A stretch of DNA of 64,000 bases. Source: Planococcus maritimus (GTDB lineage Bacteria; Bacillota; Bacilli; Bacillales_A; Planococcaceae). The position numbers and the translations under genes were made by a program. Shown piece after piece: positions 52,828-61,950 of the stretch (position 1 is the stretch's first letter; every line of letters starts with the position of its first letter). The notes below the pieces were generated by a model. The model was given only the letters and a program-made list of their open reading frames with translations, was not told where the DNA came from and did no database searches. The stretch is from positions 558,001-622,000 of the forward strand of contig NZ_LTZG01000001.1 in assembly GCF_001592825.1 (NCBI RefSeq), read 5' to 3'.

Positions 52828-54120
52828 ATGGTAAACAAGCAACAGCAAATCGAGGAACTGAACAGATCGTGGCAGGAAGATAAACGTTGGGAGAACATCG
52901 AGCGTCCATATACAGCGGAAGATGTCGTCAAACTTCGCGGGTCGGTATTGATCGAGCAAACACTCGCACAACGCGGAGCTGATCGCCTCTACCGCCAGAT
53001 CAACGAAATGCCTTTCGTGAATGCTCTCGGCGCACTTACTGGCAACCAGGCAGTACAGCAAGTGAAAGCAGGACTACAAGCCATTTACTTGAGCGGCTGG
53101 CAAGTTGCAGCGGATGCCAACTCCGCAGGCCAGATGTACCCGGACCAAAGCTTGTATCCAGTTAACTCGGTTCCTGATGTTGTCCGCAAAATCAACCGCG
53201 CCTTACAGCGTGCCGACCAAATCGACAGTGTCGAAAACACAGAAGGCTTCGACTGGTTCGCACCGATCGTCGCAGATGCTGAAGCCGGATTTGGCGGACC
53301 GCTCAATGTATACGAATTGATGAAATCGATGATCGAAGCTGGCGCAGCTGGGGTTCATTTTGAAGATCAGCTCGCTTCCGAGAAAAAATGCGGACACTTG
53401 GGCGGTAAAGTATTGCTTCCGACTCAAAACGCAGTGAAAAACCTTGTCTCTGCTAGACTTGCAGCTGACGTAATGGGCGTCCCGACACTCATCATCGCCC
53501 GTACGGATGCAGATGCAGCAGATTTGATCACGAGCGATATCGATGAGCGCGACCATCCGTTCATCACCGGCGAACGCACACCGGAAGGCTTCTACCGCAC
53601 AAACCCAGGCATCGACCAGGCCATCGCCCGCGGCCTTGCTTACGCCCCATACGCTGACTTGATCTGGTGTGAAACGTCCCACCCGAACTTGGAAGAAGCA
53701 CAGCAATTCGCGGATGCCATCCATGCACAGTTCCCTGGCAAGCTGCTTGCTTATAACTGCTCGCCTTCATTTAACTGGGCAGCGAAACTTGACGAAGAAA
53801 CCATCGCGAAATACCAAGTCGAACTTGGGAAGATGGGCTATAAGTTCCAATTCGTTACACTTGCTGGTTTCCATGCACTCAACCACAGCATGTTCGAACT
53901 GGCTTACGATTACCGGGACAACGGCATGGCTGCTTACTCGAAATTGCAGCAGGCTGAGTTTGCTTCAGAATCGAAAGGCTACACAGCGACACGTCACCAG
54001 CGCGAAGTCGGAACTAGCTATTTCGATGAAATCTCACAAATCGTCTCGGGTGGTACGAGCTCTACGACAGCGATGAAAGGCTCTACTGAAACCGAACAAT
54101 TCCAGACAGCGAAAGGGTGA
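52828..54120 (+). CDS. aceA: Isocitrate lyase
   Basis: A protein of 430 residues that splits isocitrate into glyoxylate and succinate. The active-site signature KKCGHLGGK (about 187-195) is intact. Also visible are [20 protein letters not shown] (metal-binding Asp), [14 protein letters not shown] and [15 protein letters not shown] 52828 follows AAAGGG by 9 bases; ATG 52819 abuts that site. It is followed by aceB after 5 bases, forming the glyoxylate-shunt operon that allows growth on acetate or fatty acids. Confidence 0.96.
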   Translation: MVNKQQQIEELNRSWQEDKRWENIERPYTAEDVVKLRGSVLIEQTLAQRGADRLYRQINEMPFVNALGALTGNQAVQQVKAGLQAIYLSGWQVAADANSAGQMYPDQSLYPVNSVPDVVRKINRALQRADQIDSVENTEGFDWFAPIVADAEAGFGGPLNVYELMKSMIEAGAAGVHFEDQLASEKKCGHLGGKVLLPTQNAVKNLVSARLAADVMGVPTLIIARTDADAADLITSDIDERDHPFITGERTPEGFYRTNPGIDQAIARGLAYAPYADLIWCETSHPNLEEAQQFADAIHAQFPGKLLAYNCSPSFNWAAKLDEETIAKYQVELGKMGYKFQFVTLAGFHALNHSMFELAYDYRDNGMAAYSKLQQAEFASESKGYTATRHQREVGTSYFDEISQIVSGGTSSTTAMKGSTETEQFQTAKG

Positions 54121-54125
54121 TCCGT

Positions 54126-55718
54126 ATGCTGACGAAATCGAATGTACAGATTACAGGTGAAGCGGTTCCAGGCATGGAGGAGATTCTGACGCCTGAAGCG
54201 CTAGAGTTCATTGAAAAGCTGCACACTCGTTTCGACAAGCGTCGGATCGAACTTCTGGAAAAACGCCAGGTGCGCCAACAAGAACTCGATAGCGGCAAAA
54301 AGCTCGATTTCCTTCCTGAAACGAAAGAAATCCGTGAAGGGGACTGGAAAATCGCTACCCTTCCGGAAGATATGAAAGACCGCCGCGTGGAAATCACCGG
54401 CCCGACCAATCGCAAAATGCTCATCAACGCGTTGAACTCCGGTGCGAAGATGTTCATGGCGGACCTCGAAGATGCGACAGCGCCTAACTGGTTCAATGTC
54501 ATCGATGGGCAGGTCAATTTACGGGACGCGGTTCGCCGGCAAATCGATTTTGAAATTCCTGAAACCGGCAAGAAATATGCACTCAATGAAAAAACGGCCG
54601 TTTTGATGGTGCGCCCGCGCGGCTGGCACCTGCCGGAGAAAAACCTGTTCATTGATGAAAAGCCGACTTCCGGCAGTTTGGTCGATTTCGGGCTTTACTT
54701 TTTCCACAATGCAAAAGAATTGATCGACCGCGGCACCGGCCCTTACTTCTATTTGCCGAAACTTGAGAGCCACCTGGAAGCACGGCTTTGGAACGACGTG
54801 TTCACTTTTGCACAAGATGAGCTCGGCATTCCGCAAGGCACGATCCGGGCAACGGTGTTGATCGAAACAATCATGGCCGCATTCGAAATGGACGAAATCC
54901 TTTACGAACTGCGCGATCATTCAGCCGGCCTCAACTGCGGCCGCTGGGATTATATCTTCTCTGTCATCAAGCGGATGCGCAACAATCCGGATTACATCTT
55001 CCCGGACCGCTCCCAAGTGACGATGACCGTGCCATTCATGAAAGCCTATACTTCACTGTGCATCAAAACTTGCCACCGACGAGGCGCTCCGGCGATGGGC
55101 GGCATGGCCGCACAAATCCCTGTCAAAGGAAATGACGAAGCCAATACAGCAGCTTTCAATAAAGTAGCTGAAGACAAACGCCGTGAAGTGACGAATGGCC
55201 ATGACGGTACTTGGGTTGCACATCCAGGAATGGTGCAAACGGCAATGGAGCAATTCGATAAATACATGCCGACACCGAACCAAATCGATAAACAGCGCGA
55301 CGATGTCCACGTGACAGCGGAGCAATTAGTGGAAGTTCCAGAAGGCTCGATCACTGAACGAGGCCTCCGTTCCAATATCTCGGTCGGCATCCAGTATATC
55401 GCCTCTTGGCTCTCCGGAAACGGGGCTGCACCAATCAACCATTTGATGGAAGATGCAGCGACAGCGGAAATTTCCCGCTCCCAAGTGTGGCAATGGATCC
55501 GCCATCCGAAAGGCATTTTAGAAGACGGCCGCAAAGTCGACGTCAGCTTGTTCCACGAAATCATCGAACAAGAAGATGCATTGATTAAACAGGCGGTCGG
55601 CGAAGAACGTTATAACACCGGACACTACGCGGAAGCCCGCGAGTTGTTTACAAGTCTCACCTTGCAAAGTGATTTTGCTGAATTCTTGACGCTGCCAGGG
55701 TACGAAAAACTAACTTAA
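54126..55718 (+). CDS. aceB: Malate synthase A
   Basis: A protein of 530 residues that condenses glyoxylate with acetyl-CoA to malate. It shows [20 protein letters not shown], the signature [38 protein letters not shown] (metal-binding Glu), [20 protein letters not shown] and AHPGMV. Length and motifs fit the A isoform. The ribosome site AAAGGGTGAT overlaps the aceA stop, so translation is coupled. YhfH follows 18 bases later. Confidence 0.96.
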   Translation: MLTKSNVQITGEAVPGMEEILTPEALEFIEKLHTRFDKRRIELLEKRQVRQQELDSGKKLDFLPETKEIREGDWKIATLPEDMKDRRVEITGPTNRKMLINALNSGAKMFMADLEDATAPNWFNVIDGQVNLRDAVRRQIDFEIPETGKKYALNEKTAVLMVRPRGWHLPEKNLFIDEKPTSGSLVDFGLYFFHNAKELIDRGTGPYFYLPKLESHLEARLWNDVFTFAQDELGIPQGTIRATVLIETIMAAFEMDEILYELRDHSAGLNCGRWDYIFSVIKRMRNNPDYIFPDRSQVTMTVPFMKAYTSLCIKTCHRRGAPAMGGMAAQIPVKGNDEANTAAFNKVAEDKRREVTNGHDGTWVAHPGMVQTAMEQFDKYMPTPNQIDKQRDDVHVTAEQLVEVPEGSITERGLRSNISVGIQYIASWLSGNGAAPINHLMEDAATAEISRSQVWQWIRHPKGILEDGRKVDVSLFHEIIEQEDALIKQAVGEERYNTGHYAEARELFTSLTLQSDFAEFLTLPGYEKLT

Positions 55719-55736
55719 AAACTGGAGGAGATCACT

Positions 55737-55865
55737 ATGAAAAACATGCAAACATTTGAGACGCGTACACGTAAGGAATGCCGGGAATGCGGTTGTGAAA
55801 TCAAGGAACGCCGCGAGTCGATTATCTACGAATGCGAACGCTGCATCGCGAATAAAGACGAATAG
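55737..55865 (+). CDS. yhfH: YhfH-like small zinc-ribbon protein
   Basis: A 42-residue protein with two Cys pairs, CRECGC near residues 15-20 and CERC near 33-36, a minimal zinc ribbon like the roughly 45-residue YhfH family of Bacillales. GGAGGAG lies 7 bases upstream. It is 18 bases after aceB and closed by a terminator, so it is the third gene of the glyoxylate-shunt unit. Function is unknown; linkage to aceAB suggests co-expression, not necessarily a shared role. Confidence 0.8.
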   Translation: MKNMQTFETRTRKECRECGCEIKERRESIIYECERCIANKDE

Positions 55866-55871
55866 ATAAGA

Positions 55872-55903
55872 AAAAGGGAGATCCGTAATCGGATCTCCCT
55901 TTT
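55872..55903. terminator. Left copy of duplicated terminator (repeat element copy 1)
   Basis: AAAAGGGAGATCCG / CGGATCTCCCTTTT with loop TAAT. The identical stem returns at 56281 with loop CAAC. Confidence 0.93.
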
Positions 55904-56280
55904 CAGTCTGTCGAGAAAGTAAAGTAGTTGTATTTTCCGAAGCTTATTGCACGACTCCGTGGGGCGGGAATCGAGCCTCCTCGTCACTAAAGCGTTGCTC
56001 AACTCTCACTATGTTCGAGCATCGCAAATGAATGTGCTCAGCAACAGCTTCGCTCATTCATTGCCTGCGGGGTCTCTCAAACCCGCTAGTCCCAAAGGAA
56101 AGATAAGGTCGACCTACGGGAGACATTATCTTTGCGAAAATAATGCGCAGTATTATTGAGCAGAAGGTTTTACGAGCAAACGCTTCTCCAAATACTTGAA
56201 TAAGTCATTGAATTTTAAATGTCGAAAAGATCGTCAGCTTTTAATTTAATATCTGTCTATCAGAGTTCTTCAATACTCTG
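55904..56280. repeat. Structured non-coding repeat element, copy 1 (377 bp)
   Basis: It shares two blocks with copy 2 at 60859-61155: the left 55 bases (55904-55958, 48 of 55 identical) and a 101-base core (56096-56196, 95 of 101 identical). The right end (about 56265-56280) is also alike. Ends are imperfect inverted repeats, CAGTCTGTCGAGAAAG against CAGAGTATTGAAGAAC read inward. The inside has stems such as AAAGATAA / TTATCTTT and GCGGG / CCCGC. The centre (55959-56095) is longer than in copy 2. No credible gene is inside. It is bounded on both sides by the same terminator. Confidence 0.85.
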
Positions 56281-56313
56281 AAAAGGGAGATCCGCAACCG
56301 GATCTCCCTTTTT
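56281..56313. terminator. Right copy of duplicated terminator (repeat element copy 1)
   Basis: AAAAGGGAGATCCG / CGGATCTCCCTTTT with loop CAAC and a longer T tract. It lies directly after the minus-strand gene ending at 56320. Confidence 0.93.
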
Positions 56314-56319
56314 TATCGT

Positions 56320-56613
56320 TCATTCCTGGTTGGATGCTTCAATGCGGTAGCTTTCATCAGCTTCGATGGCGTTGAAGATATTGATATAGCGCAAGCCTTG
56401 CTGCGCCGGTTCTTCTGGAGCTTCCTCTTCGTCGAGGACTTCTTTGAGCGGCTGTTTGACTGGCTCTTCTACTGTTGCGTCGTAGTCTTCCATCAAATTT
56501 TGAAGTTCGCCGTATGTGTCGATTCCTCTCGATTTTTTCACTTCTTCAAATAGGCGGTCCGATTCGTCTTGTGTCAATTCTACGTAACCGACCGTGATTC
56601 GTTGTTTTGCCAT
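56320..56613 (-). CDS. Small acidic hypothetical protein
   Basis: A protein of 97 residues. The N-terminal part (MAKQRITVGYVELTQDESDR, LFEEVKKSRGIDTYGELQNL) looks folded, with the rest acidic and Pro/Glu-rich (EVLDEEEAPEEPAQQGLRYI). I do not recognise it. ATG 56613 has GGAGGGG upstream. It is convergent with aceAB-yhfH across the repeat element. Confidence 0.65.
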   Translation of the reverse strand: MAKQRITVGYVELTQDESDRLFEEVKKSRGIDTYGELQNLMEDYDATVEEPVKQPLKEVLDEEEAPEEPAQQGLRYINIFNAIEADESYRIEASNQE

Positions 56614-56739
56614 GACTACCCCTCCAACTTCGTTGTTTCCTTTCCATACCCTTGACGAGAAAACCATTAAACATGCTTGGTGAAGGTTGGGGATTTCCGC
56701 TATGATGGAAACAGCAGGAAAATAGAGTGGAGGGATTTT

Positions 56740-57399
56740 ATGCGCGTCGCCATATTTGATTTCGATGGCACTTTATATTCAAAGGAAACGTTTCAGTTAA
56801 TGATGAACCACCTAAAAAACCATCCCGTCCATAACCGCCGGTATCGTAAATTTTACCGAGCAATCATGCCGCCGTATATTGGACATAAACTGAAAATCTA
56901 CCCGGAAGCAAAAATGCGAGAACGTTCTGTTCAGGCATATCTTGCAGCACTCGAGACTTTTTCAAAACAAGAGCTGGAAGAATATTTTGGGGAAATCGCT
57001 AATCTCATGCACGATGATTTCAATCAGGAAGTCATTGAGCGCCTGAAGCAGCACGTCTCAAACGAAGATTATTGCATGCTCGTGTCCGGAGCGTTCACGC
57101 CGCTTTTGCATGCGGTGACAAAAGAGCTGCCGATCGAGAAAATCATTGGCACGGAAGTCCCTTATGAAGCGGATATTCTCGCACATCGGACACCCGTCAT
57201 CCACATCCAGGGATCGCTCAAATCTGAAAAGATTCTAGAAGCGCTGGGCGGCCAAGCAATCGATTGGAAAAACAGCTTCGCTTATGGCGACAGCCTGTCA
57301 GACCTACCCGTTCTGGAACTGGTCGGCAATCCGGTCGCTGTGCGGCCAGAAGCACGTCTCCACACACTCGCCACTGAACGCAATTGGGAAATCATTTAA
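56740..57399 (+). CDS. HAD-superfamily IB hydrolase (SerB-like phosphatase)
   Basis: A protein of 219 residues. HAD motif I is FDFDGTLYSK (about 5-14, nucleophile Asp), motif II LVSGAFTPLL (about 114), a Lys-containing region near SLKSEKI, and motif IV YGDSLSDLPVLELVGNPVAV (about 188-207). The helical cap between motifs I and II places it in subfamily IB, with phosphoserine phosphatase and related enzymes. The substrate is unknown. ATG 56740 has GTGGAGGG upstream. It is monocistronic. Confidence 0.88.
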   Translation: MRVAIFDFDGTLYSKETFQLMMNHLKNHPVHNRRYRKFYRAIMPPYIGHKLKIYPEAKMRERSVQAYLAALETFSKQELEEYFGEIANLMHDDFNQEVIERLKQHVSNEDYCMLVSGAFTPLLHAVTKELPIEKIIGTEVPYEADILAHRTPVIHIQGSLKSEKILEALGGQAIDWKNSFAYGDSLSDLPVLELVGNPVAVRPEARLHTLATERNWEII

Positions 57400-57428
57400 A
57401 AAGAACCGCCACTGCGGTTCTTTTTTTT
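57399..57428. terminator. Terminator between the HAD gene and the ABC exporter
   Basis: AAAGAACCGC / GCGGTTCTTT with loop CACT, then T run; also suited to the minus-strand ABC operon. Confidence 0.9.
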
Positions 57429-58516
57429 CATGAGACGCTGCGCCATTCCAGTAAACGGATGGCAATCGCCATGCAAATGCCGCCAAAACCTAACAGCATC
57501 GCTAATGGCATCATGACCGACTGCAGCCCATTTCCGTAAACCGCGACACTCGTTAAAGCTTCGAGACCGTATGTGATGGGCAATACTTTCGATACCGTAA
57601 GCAGGATCTCATTGGTCACCAATTCAATCGGCCAGAATGCACCGCCCACCATCGCCATTCCAGTCGCAACAATTGGAATGACGGCACTCAATTGCTGGGG
57701 CTTGGCAATAAGTGAAATAATCATTAGCCCAAGAGCTACGATAGAGAACGTATAACAAGCCGCAATCGCGAGCAACAACCAGAAACGATCGCCCATCTCA
57801 AAGCCAAAAGCATACCGGAACAACAGAAAAATAAGGGCGATTTGTGAAAACCCGATCAGGAAACTAAAGCTCAAATGCCCAAGGTACATCTGCCATTTGC
57901 GAACCGGCGACAGGATCATGCGGTTCCAAGTACCCGTCCGTTTCTCGTCCACAATCCGAACAAGGCTAAACATGATCGTATAGATAACGAAAAATAATGT
58001 CATCCCAAATAATAACTGGAGCTTGTCGGCCTCCCCTTTTCCTTGAAGTGAAGCAGCCGACAATTGCAGCGCCGGGTCTGATAGCGCAGAGTCCATGAGC
58101 TCCCGGATTTCCGGCACCTCTTGCGCAGCATCTTCGAGTCGTAACTCTTCTGAATAGACGCGGCGAAGCATTGAATCCAACGCCAAACGGGCAGGATCTT
58201 CCCTGCCGACCAACAGACGGTAATCCGCCTCCATCAACTCGACAGCTTGCGGAACGTCGCCTTCCGCTACATAGGAACGTGCTTCAGATGGCTGCATCCA
58301 CTTAAACGCAAATTGCTTTTCGGCGTTCAAGCGTTCCACCCATTCCAGCACTTGCTCTTGCTTCAACGATTCGGTATAAACTGGGACAAAAACTGGTTCC
58401 TCTTCTCCACCTGCCGCTGAAACCGAGACGAAAATGATCGTCAGAACGAACATCGCCAACACGAGCAGCGGCTGGCGGTAAAATCTTCGCCATTGCAGTA
58501 AAAAGACAGCTTTCAT
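57428..58516 (-). CDS. ABC-2 type exporter permease (second subunit)
   Basis: A protein of 362 residues. One N-terminal helix (LLVLAMFVLTIIFVSVSAAG) is followed by an extracellular domain of about 145 residues and then five helices (for example LLFGMTLFFVIYTIMFSLVR, IGFSQIALIFLLFRYAFGF). Typical of ABC2_membrane_3 half-transporters. It overlaps the other permease gene by 4 bases and shares the ATPase at 59785. Cargo is unknown; such DrrB/YhgE-like systems often export drugs, bacteriocins or lipids. Confidence 0.85.
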   Translation of the reverse strand: MKAVFLLQWRRFYRQPLLVLAMFVLTIIFVSVSAAGGEEEPVFVPVYTESLKQEQVLEWVERLNAEKQFAFKWMQPSEARSYVAEGDVPQAVELMEADYRLLVGREDPARLALDSMLRRVYSEELRLEDAAQEVPEIRELMDSALSDPALQLSAASLQGKGEADKLQLLFGMTLFFVIYTIMFSLVRIVDEKRTGTWNRMILSPVRKWQMYLGHLSFSFLIGFSQIALIFLLFRYAFGFEMGDRFWLLLAIAACYTFSIVALGLMIISLIAKPQQLSAVIPIVATGMAMVGGAFWPIELVTNEILLTVSKVLPITYGLEALTSVAVYGNGLQSVMMPLAMLLGFGGICMAIAIRLLEWRSVS

Positions 58517-59772
58517 GCAGCTCCCCCCTTTCTTGGGAATAGGGCAAGCGCTGCCGCTAAGAACAGAACGCCCACTGCACAGATGCGAGCGAGTGGTCCT
58601 GACAATTGGTGGACATCAGGATCCAGCATCCAGGAAAAATAAGCTGACAGCGCTGCCCCGTTCGGTGTCCAGCTGCCGATTGTTCGAATCGACTCCGGCA
58701 TGCCATCAAGCGGCACAAAACTGCCTCCGACAAATGCCATGAGTGAAATGACGCCGGCAGAGAAAATTGCCGGAACGGCATCGCTTTCAACCCGCAAAGT
58801 CAAGGCGACCATAAATGCAGCCAGGCAGCCGACCGAAACTGCCAGCACTACCGAAATCAAGGCAATTCCCAGCCAGAAATCCCAAGAGTCTACAGCAAAT
58901 GTCTGGAACAGCAATGTCGATAATCCAAACAGCAACATCAGCTGTACCGATACGATCGCTGCTGCCGCGATGGCTTTACTGCTTAAATATAATAACGGCG
59001 GCCGGTTCGATAGACGGATGCGCTCAAACACCATTTGCCTTTGCTCAAGATTTGCTTGTCTAGCCACGGCTGATCCGACAAATAGTACGAACATGACCGC
59101 CATACTGATCGTATAGTATTGAAACGAAGTCATGGATTTTTGTGCAGTAATCGTTTCAATACCACCCGCAATCGCCACCGTCTCAGTATCGCCTGCCAGC
59201 CGGGAAATCGATGACTCGAAGTTTAGGGTGCGAACAAACTCTTCAAGGATCGAGACAAGGACATCGGATTTTGGTGAAGCCCCATCGGCAGCAAGCAATT
59301 CCAGCTGCGCCCCGCCACTTGCGCCGAACAGCATATTGTTTAACGCGCTTTGGGTAAACCCATCCGGAACAATGATGATTGCATCTATCGATTGCGCCTC
59401 CAGGTTTTCTTCTGCCTGATCTCGCCCCATTCGTTCGATTCTCACTAAGCCACTAATCTCTTCACTATCCAAAAGCGACGTGAGCATTGTTTGCGGGCTG
59501 GCTGATTCGGCTGCCTGCTTGAGCGTTTGTTCGGACTCTTGCGGCAGGCCCATTCCGTCGATGCTGTTTTGCACCATTTCAATTCCCTGTGCTTCATCGT
59601 CTTCTACAATAAGCGCTACGTCCATTTCCAACGCTTCCAAATCGCCGGAAAAGATTCCCCGCAACGAAAATCCGAGAATCGCGATCAATAAAAAAGGCAT
59701 CGCCAGCAATATGATCAATTCGTATCGATCGCGCAATAGCAACATAATGTCCTTAATCAGAAAAGCTCCCAT
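58513..59772 (-). CDS. ABC-2 type exporter permease (first subunit)
   Basis: A protein of 419 residues with the same plan as its neighbour: N-terminal helix (YELIILLAMPFLLIAILGFS), an extracellular domain of about 180 residues, then five to six helices (YTISMAVMFVLFVGSAVARQ, FWLGIALISVVLAVSVGCLA). It is paralogous in layout to the permease at 57428; the two probably form a heterodimer. It lies 12 bases after the ATPase gene. Confidence 0.85.
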   Translation of the reverse strand: MGAFLIKDIMLLLRDRYELIILLAMPFLLIAILGFSLRGIFSGDLEALEMDVALIVEDDEAQGIEMVQNSIDGMGLPQESEQTLKQAAESASPQTMLTSLLDSEEISGLVRIERMGRDQAEENLEAQSIDAIIIVPDGFTQSALNNMLFGASGGAQLELLAADGASPKSDVLVSILEEFVRTLNFESSISRLAGDTETVAIAGGIETITAQKSMTSFQYYTISMAVMFVLFVGSAVARQANLEQRQMVFERIRLSNRPPLLYLSSKAIAAAAIVSVQLMLLFGLSTLLFQTFAVDSWDFWLGIALISVVLAVSVGCLAAFMVALTLRVESDAVPAIFSAGVISLMAFVGGSFVPLDGMPESIRTIGSWTPNGAALSAYFSWMLDPDVHQLSGPLARICAVGVLFLAAALALFPRKGGAA

Positions 59773-59784
59773 AATGCCCCCTCC

Positions 59785-60717
59785 TCAATCCCGCAAAGTG
59801 CGCCCGGTCAGCCTTAAAAACACATCTTCAAGTGTCGGCGTTTGGACATGGACATTGGTGACTTGCGCCCCGTGCCGCTCGGCCTCATGGAACAACGAGG
59901 CAAGCAAGCGCATGCCTTTCGGGATCATCAACTTCAGGCTCCGCTCTTCCACATCCGCATGCTGGACGCCCTCGATTTCGCTGAGCTTCTTGAACAGTTC
60001 CGGATAACTTTGGTCGAATTCAATCCATACGGTTTCCTGATCCGATAAAATAGCCTTCAGCTCTTCTTTTGTGCCTTCTGCTATCACCTTGCCACGGTCC
60101 ATGATATACACTCGGTCGCATAACTTCTCCACTTCCTCCATATAATGGCTCGTGTAAAGCACGGTCATGCCCTCTTCGTGGTTCAGCCTGCGAATCGTCT
60201 CGAGCAAATGATTGCGCGATTGCGGGTCGATGCCCACGGTCGGTTCGTCCATGATCAGCACTTCCGGTTCGTGCATCATCGCCGCCGCCAAATTAACCCT
60301 GCGCTGCATGCCTCCGGAATAATGCTTGACCAGCTCTTTTTTGCGGTCAGACAAGCCGACAAGATCCAGCACATAGCCAATCCGCTGTTCGAGCTTTTTG
60401 CCCGACAAACCATACAGGCGGCCAAAGAACTTCAAGTTCTCATAAGCGCTCAACTCTTCATATAAAGCAATTTTCTGCGGAACTACGCCAAGCACACGAC
60501 GCATGTCTCCTGGATCTTTTAATACGCTTTTGCCATGTATCCTGACATCTCCTGAACTTGGTTTCAGCAAAGTCGAAATCATGGCGATGGCAGTTGATTT
60601 CCCGGCGCCATTCGGTCCAAGAAGGCCAACCGATTCGCCTTTTCTAAGCTCCAGGCTTACATTATCCACTGCTAGGGTATCTTTGAATTTTTTGGTCAGC
60701 TTGTCCGTTTTAAGCAT
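59785..60717 (-). CDS. ABC-2 exporter ATP-binding protein
   Basis: A protein of 310 residues. Walker A is GPNGAGKST (about 35-43), the signature YSGGMQRR and Walker B VLIMDEPTVGIDP, followed by the switch His in TSHYMEE. The C-terminal 90 residues form the usual DrrA-type extension (ending DVFLRLTGRTLRD). It powers the two permeases encoded downstream. ATG 60717 follows GTGGAGG by 5 bases; the 24-codon extension upstream has no site. Confidence 0.92.
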   Translation of the reverse strand: MLKTDKLTKKFKDTLAVDNVSLELRKGESVGLLGPNGAGKSTAIAMISTLLKPSSGDVRIHGKSVLKDPGDMRRVLGVVPQKIALYEELSAYENLKFFGRLYGLSGKKLEQRIGYVLDLVGLSDRKKELVKHYSGGMQRRVNLAAAMMHEPEVLIMDEPTVGIDPQSRNHLLETIRRLNHEEGMTVLYTSHYMEEVEKLCDRVYIMDRGKVIAEGTKEELKAILSDQETVWIEFDQSYPELFKKLSEIEGVQHADVEERSLKLMIPKGMRLLASLFHEAERHGAQVTNVHVQTPTLEDVFLRLTGRTLRD

Positions 60718-60826
60718 AAGGCACCTCCACGAATTTTTCTCTGTCTCTATCGTACTTGAATCCAGCGAAAGTTCCATGGCATTTTGCAAGAAAATTCACA
60801 TATTCCTTGAATCATAAAGAACAAAC

Positions 60827-60858
60827 AAAAAAAGACAGAGCACTGAGCTCTGTCTTTT
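60827..60858. terminator. Left copy of duplicated terminator (repeat element copy 2)
   Basis: GACAGAGC / GCTCTGTC with loop ACTGA, preceded by seven A and followed by four T. The identical stem is at 61163-61183. Confidence 0.88.
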
Positions 60859-61155
60859 GCAGGCTGTCGAGAAAGGTAAGAAGTCGTATTTTCCGAACCT
60901 TATCGCACGACTCCCAAGCCTCCTCAGCCGCTTTGCGCCTTGTGGGGTCTCGGTCGTCTCGCTGACCCACAGGAAAGATAAGGTCGACCTACGGGAGGCA
61001 TTATCTTTGCGACAGTAATGCGCAGCATTGTTGAGCAGAAGGTTTTACGAGCGAACGCTTCTCCAAATACTAAGACATTTCGTTAATTTGTTCATTGTGG
61101 AATAGTGTCACATTCTTTTTATTAATTGATGATTACAGACTTCTTTAACACTCTG
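60859..61155. repeat. Structured non-coding repeat element, copy 2 (297 bp)
   Basis: It is homologous to 55904-56280 at the left 55 bases (60860-60914), the 101-base core (60971-61071) and the right end (CTTCTTTAACACTCTG). The central part is shorter. In one inner stem the pairing is kept with different bases: TGTGGG / CCCACA here against GCGGG / CCCGC in copy 1. It sits between pcp and the ABC operon, bounded by duplicated terminators. No gene is inside. Confidence 0.85.
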
Positions 61156-61187
61156 AAAAAAAGACAGAGCATTGCGCTCTGTCTTTT
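61156..61187. terminator. Right copy of duplicated terminator (repeat element copy 2); terminator of pcp
   Basis: GACAGAGC / GCTCTGTC with loop ATTGC, flanked by seven A and four T. On the minus strand it follows the pcp stop by about 10 bases. Confidence 0.9.
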
Positions 61188-61196
61188 GTCTTACTG

Positions 61197-61817
61197 CTAG
61201 TTTTCAAATTCTTGTTGTTCCATTGCTTCAAGGCAAATGCGTACGCCCCTTGCTAAGTCTTCGTGGGACCAGCTCGGTAGCTTCCCGTGCTCGATCGCCA
61301 GCTGGTGGTCAGCTGGGATATGGATAAAGCCTGACAGCATGTCCGGCTTGTTCGTAGCGGCATAATGAAGCCCTTCATACATAATGTTATTGCATAGATA
61401 TGCACCAGCTGTATTGGAGATTTCTGCCGGAAGTCCTGCCTCTATGAGCGCTTGCGTCATCTCTCGCACCGGCAAAGTCGACAAATAAGCATCCGGTCCT
61501 GCTGCTGAAATCGGTTCATCGACCGGTTGGTAGCCTTCATTGTCCTGATCGCCGTCTTTGACATTCAATGCGACCCGCTCCGGCGTTATTTTATAGCGTC
61601 CAGCCGCAAGCCCCAATGACACCACCGCATCCGGCTCTAGTTCTTCGATCCACTCCAGTATACGCTGGCCGGACCGGTTGAAATCCACTGGCAAGATGCG
61701 GCTGATGATCCGGTATCCACCTATCTCCTCTCCGTCTAGCCGTTCTACGACTCTCATTGTCGGGTTGATGGTGTAATCCAAAAATGGTTCAAATCCCGTC
61801 AAAAGCAAAGTTTTCAT
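61197..61817 (-). CDS. pcp: Pyroglutamyl-peptidase I
   Basis: A 206-residue cysteine peptidase (C15) that removes N-terminal pyroglutamate from peptides in the cytoplasm. The N-terminal LLTGFEPF is diagnostic. The catalytic triad is visible: Glu in GRYKITPERVALN, Cys in NTAGAYLCNNIMY (about 143) and His in GFIHIPADHQLA (about 166). It is divergent from an amino-acid ABC importer, consistent with peptide or amino acid nutrition. Confidence 0.96.
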   Translation of the reverse strand: MKTLLLTGFEPFLDYTINPTMRVVERLDGEEIGGYRIISRILPVDFNRSGQRILEWIEELEPDAVVSLGLAAGRYKITPERVALNVKDGDQDNEGYQPVDEPISAAGPDAYLSTLPVREMTQALIEAGLPAEISNTAGAYLCNNIMYEGLHYAATNKPDMLSGFIHIPADHQLAIEHGKLPSWSHEDLARGVRICLEAMEQQEFEN

Positions 61818-61950
61818 TTCTTCACACTCCCATTTACTGAATTATTAGAATTAATAATTATTCATAAACACGCATAAAAAACCTTTCATCCATTCCTATA
61901 ACGTGTTAAGATTCATTTTATCGAATAAACATACACAGGAGGAACCTATA

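Noticed and set aside
55947-56159. A 70-codon open frame inside repeat element copy 1
   Set aside because: It is not conserved in copy 2 (frame broken by the shorter centre), has no ribosome site, and the element is better explained by its folded structure.
61840-61870. AT-rich inverted repeat near GAATTATTAGAATTAATAAT before the ABC importer
   Set aside because: Such palindromes arise easily in AT-rich DNA; the arms are imperfect and it does not line up with a recognisable promoter.
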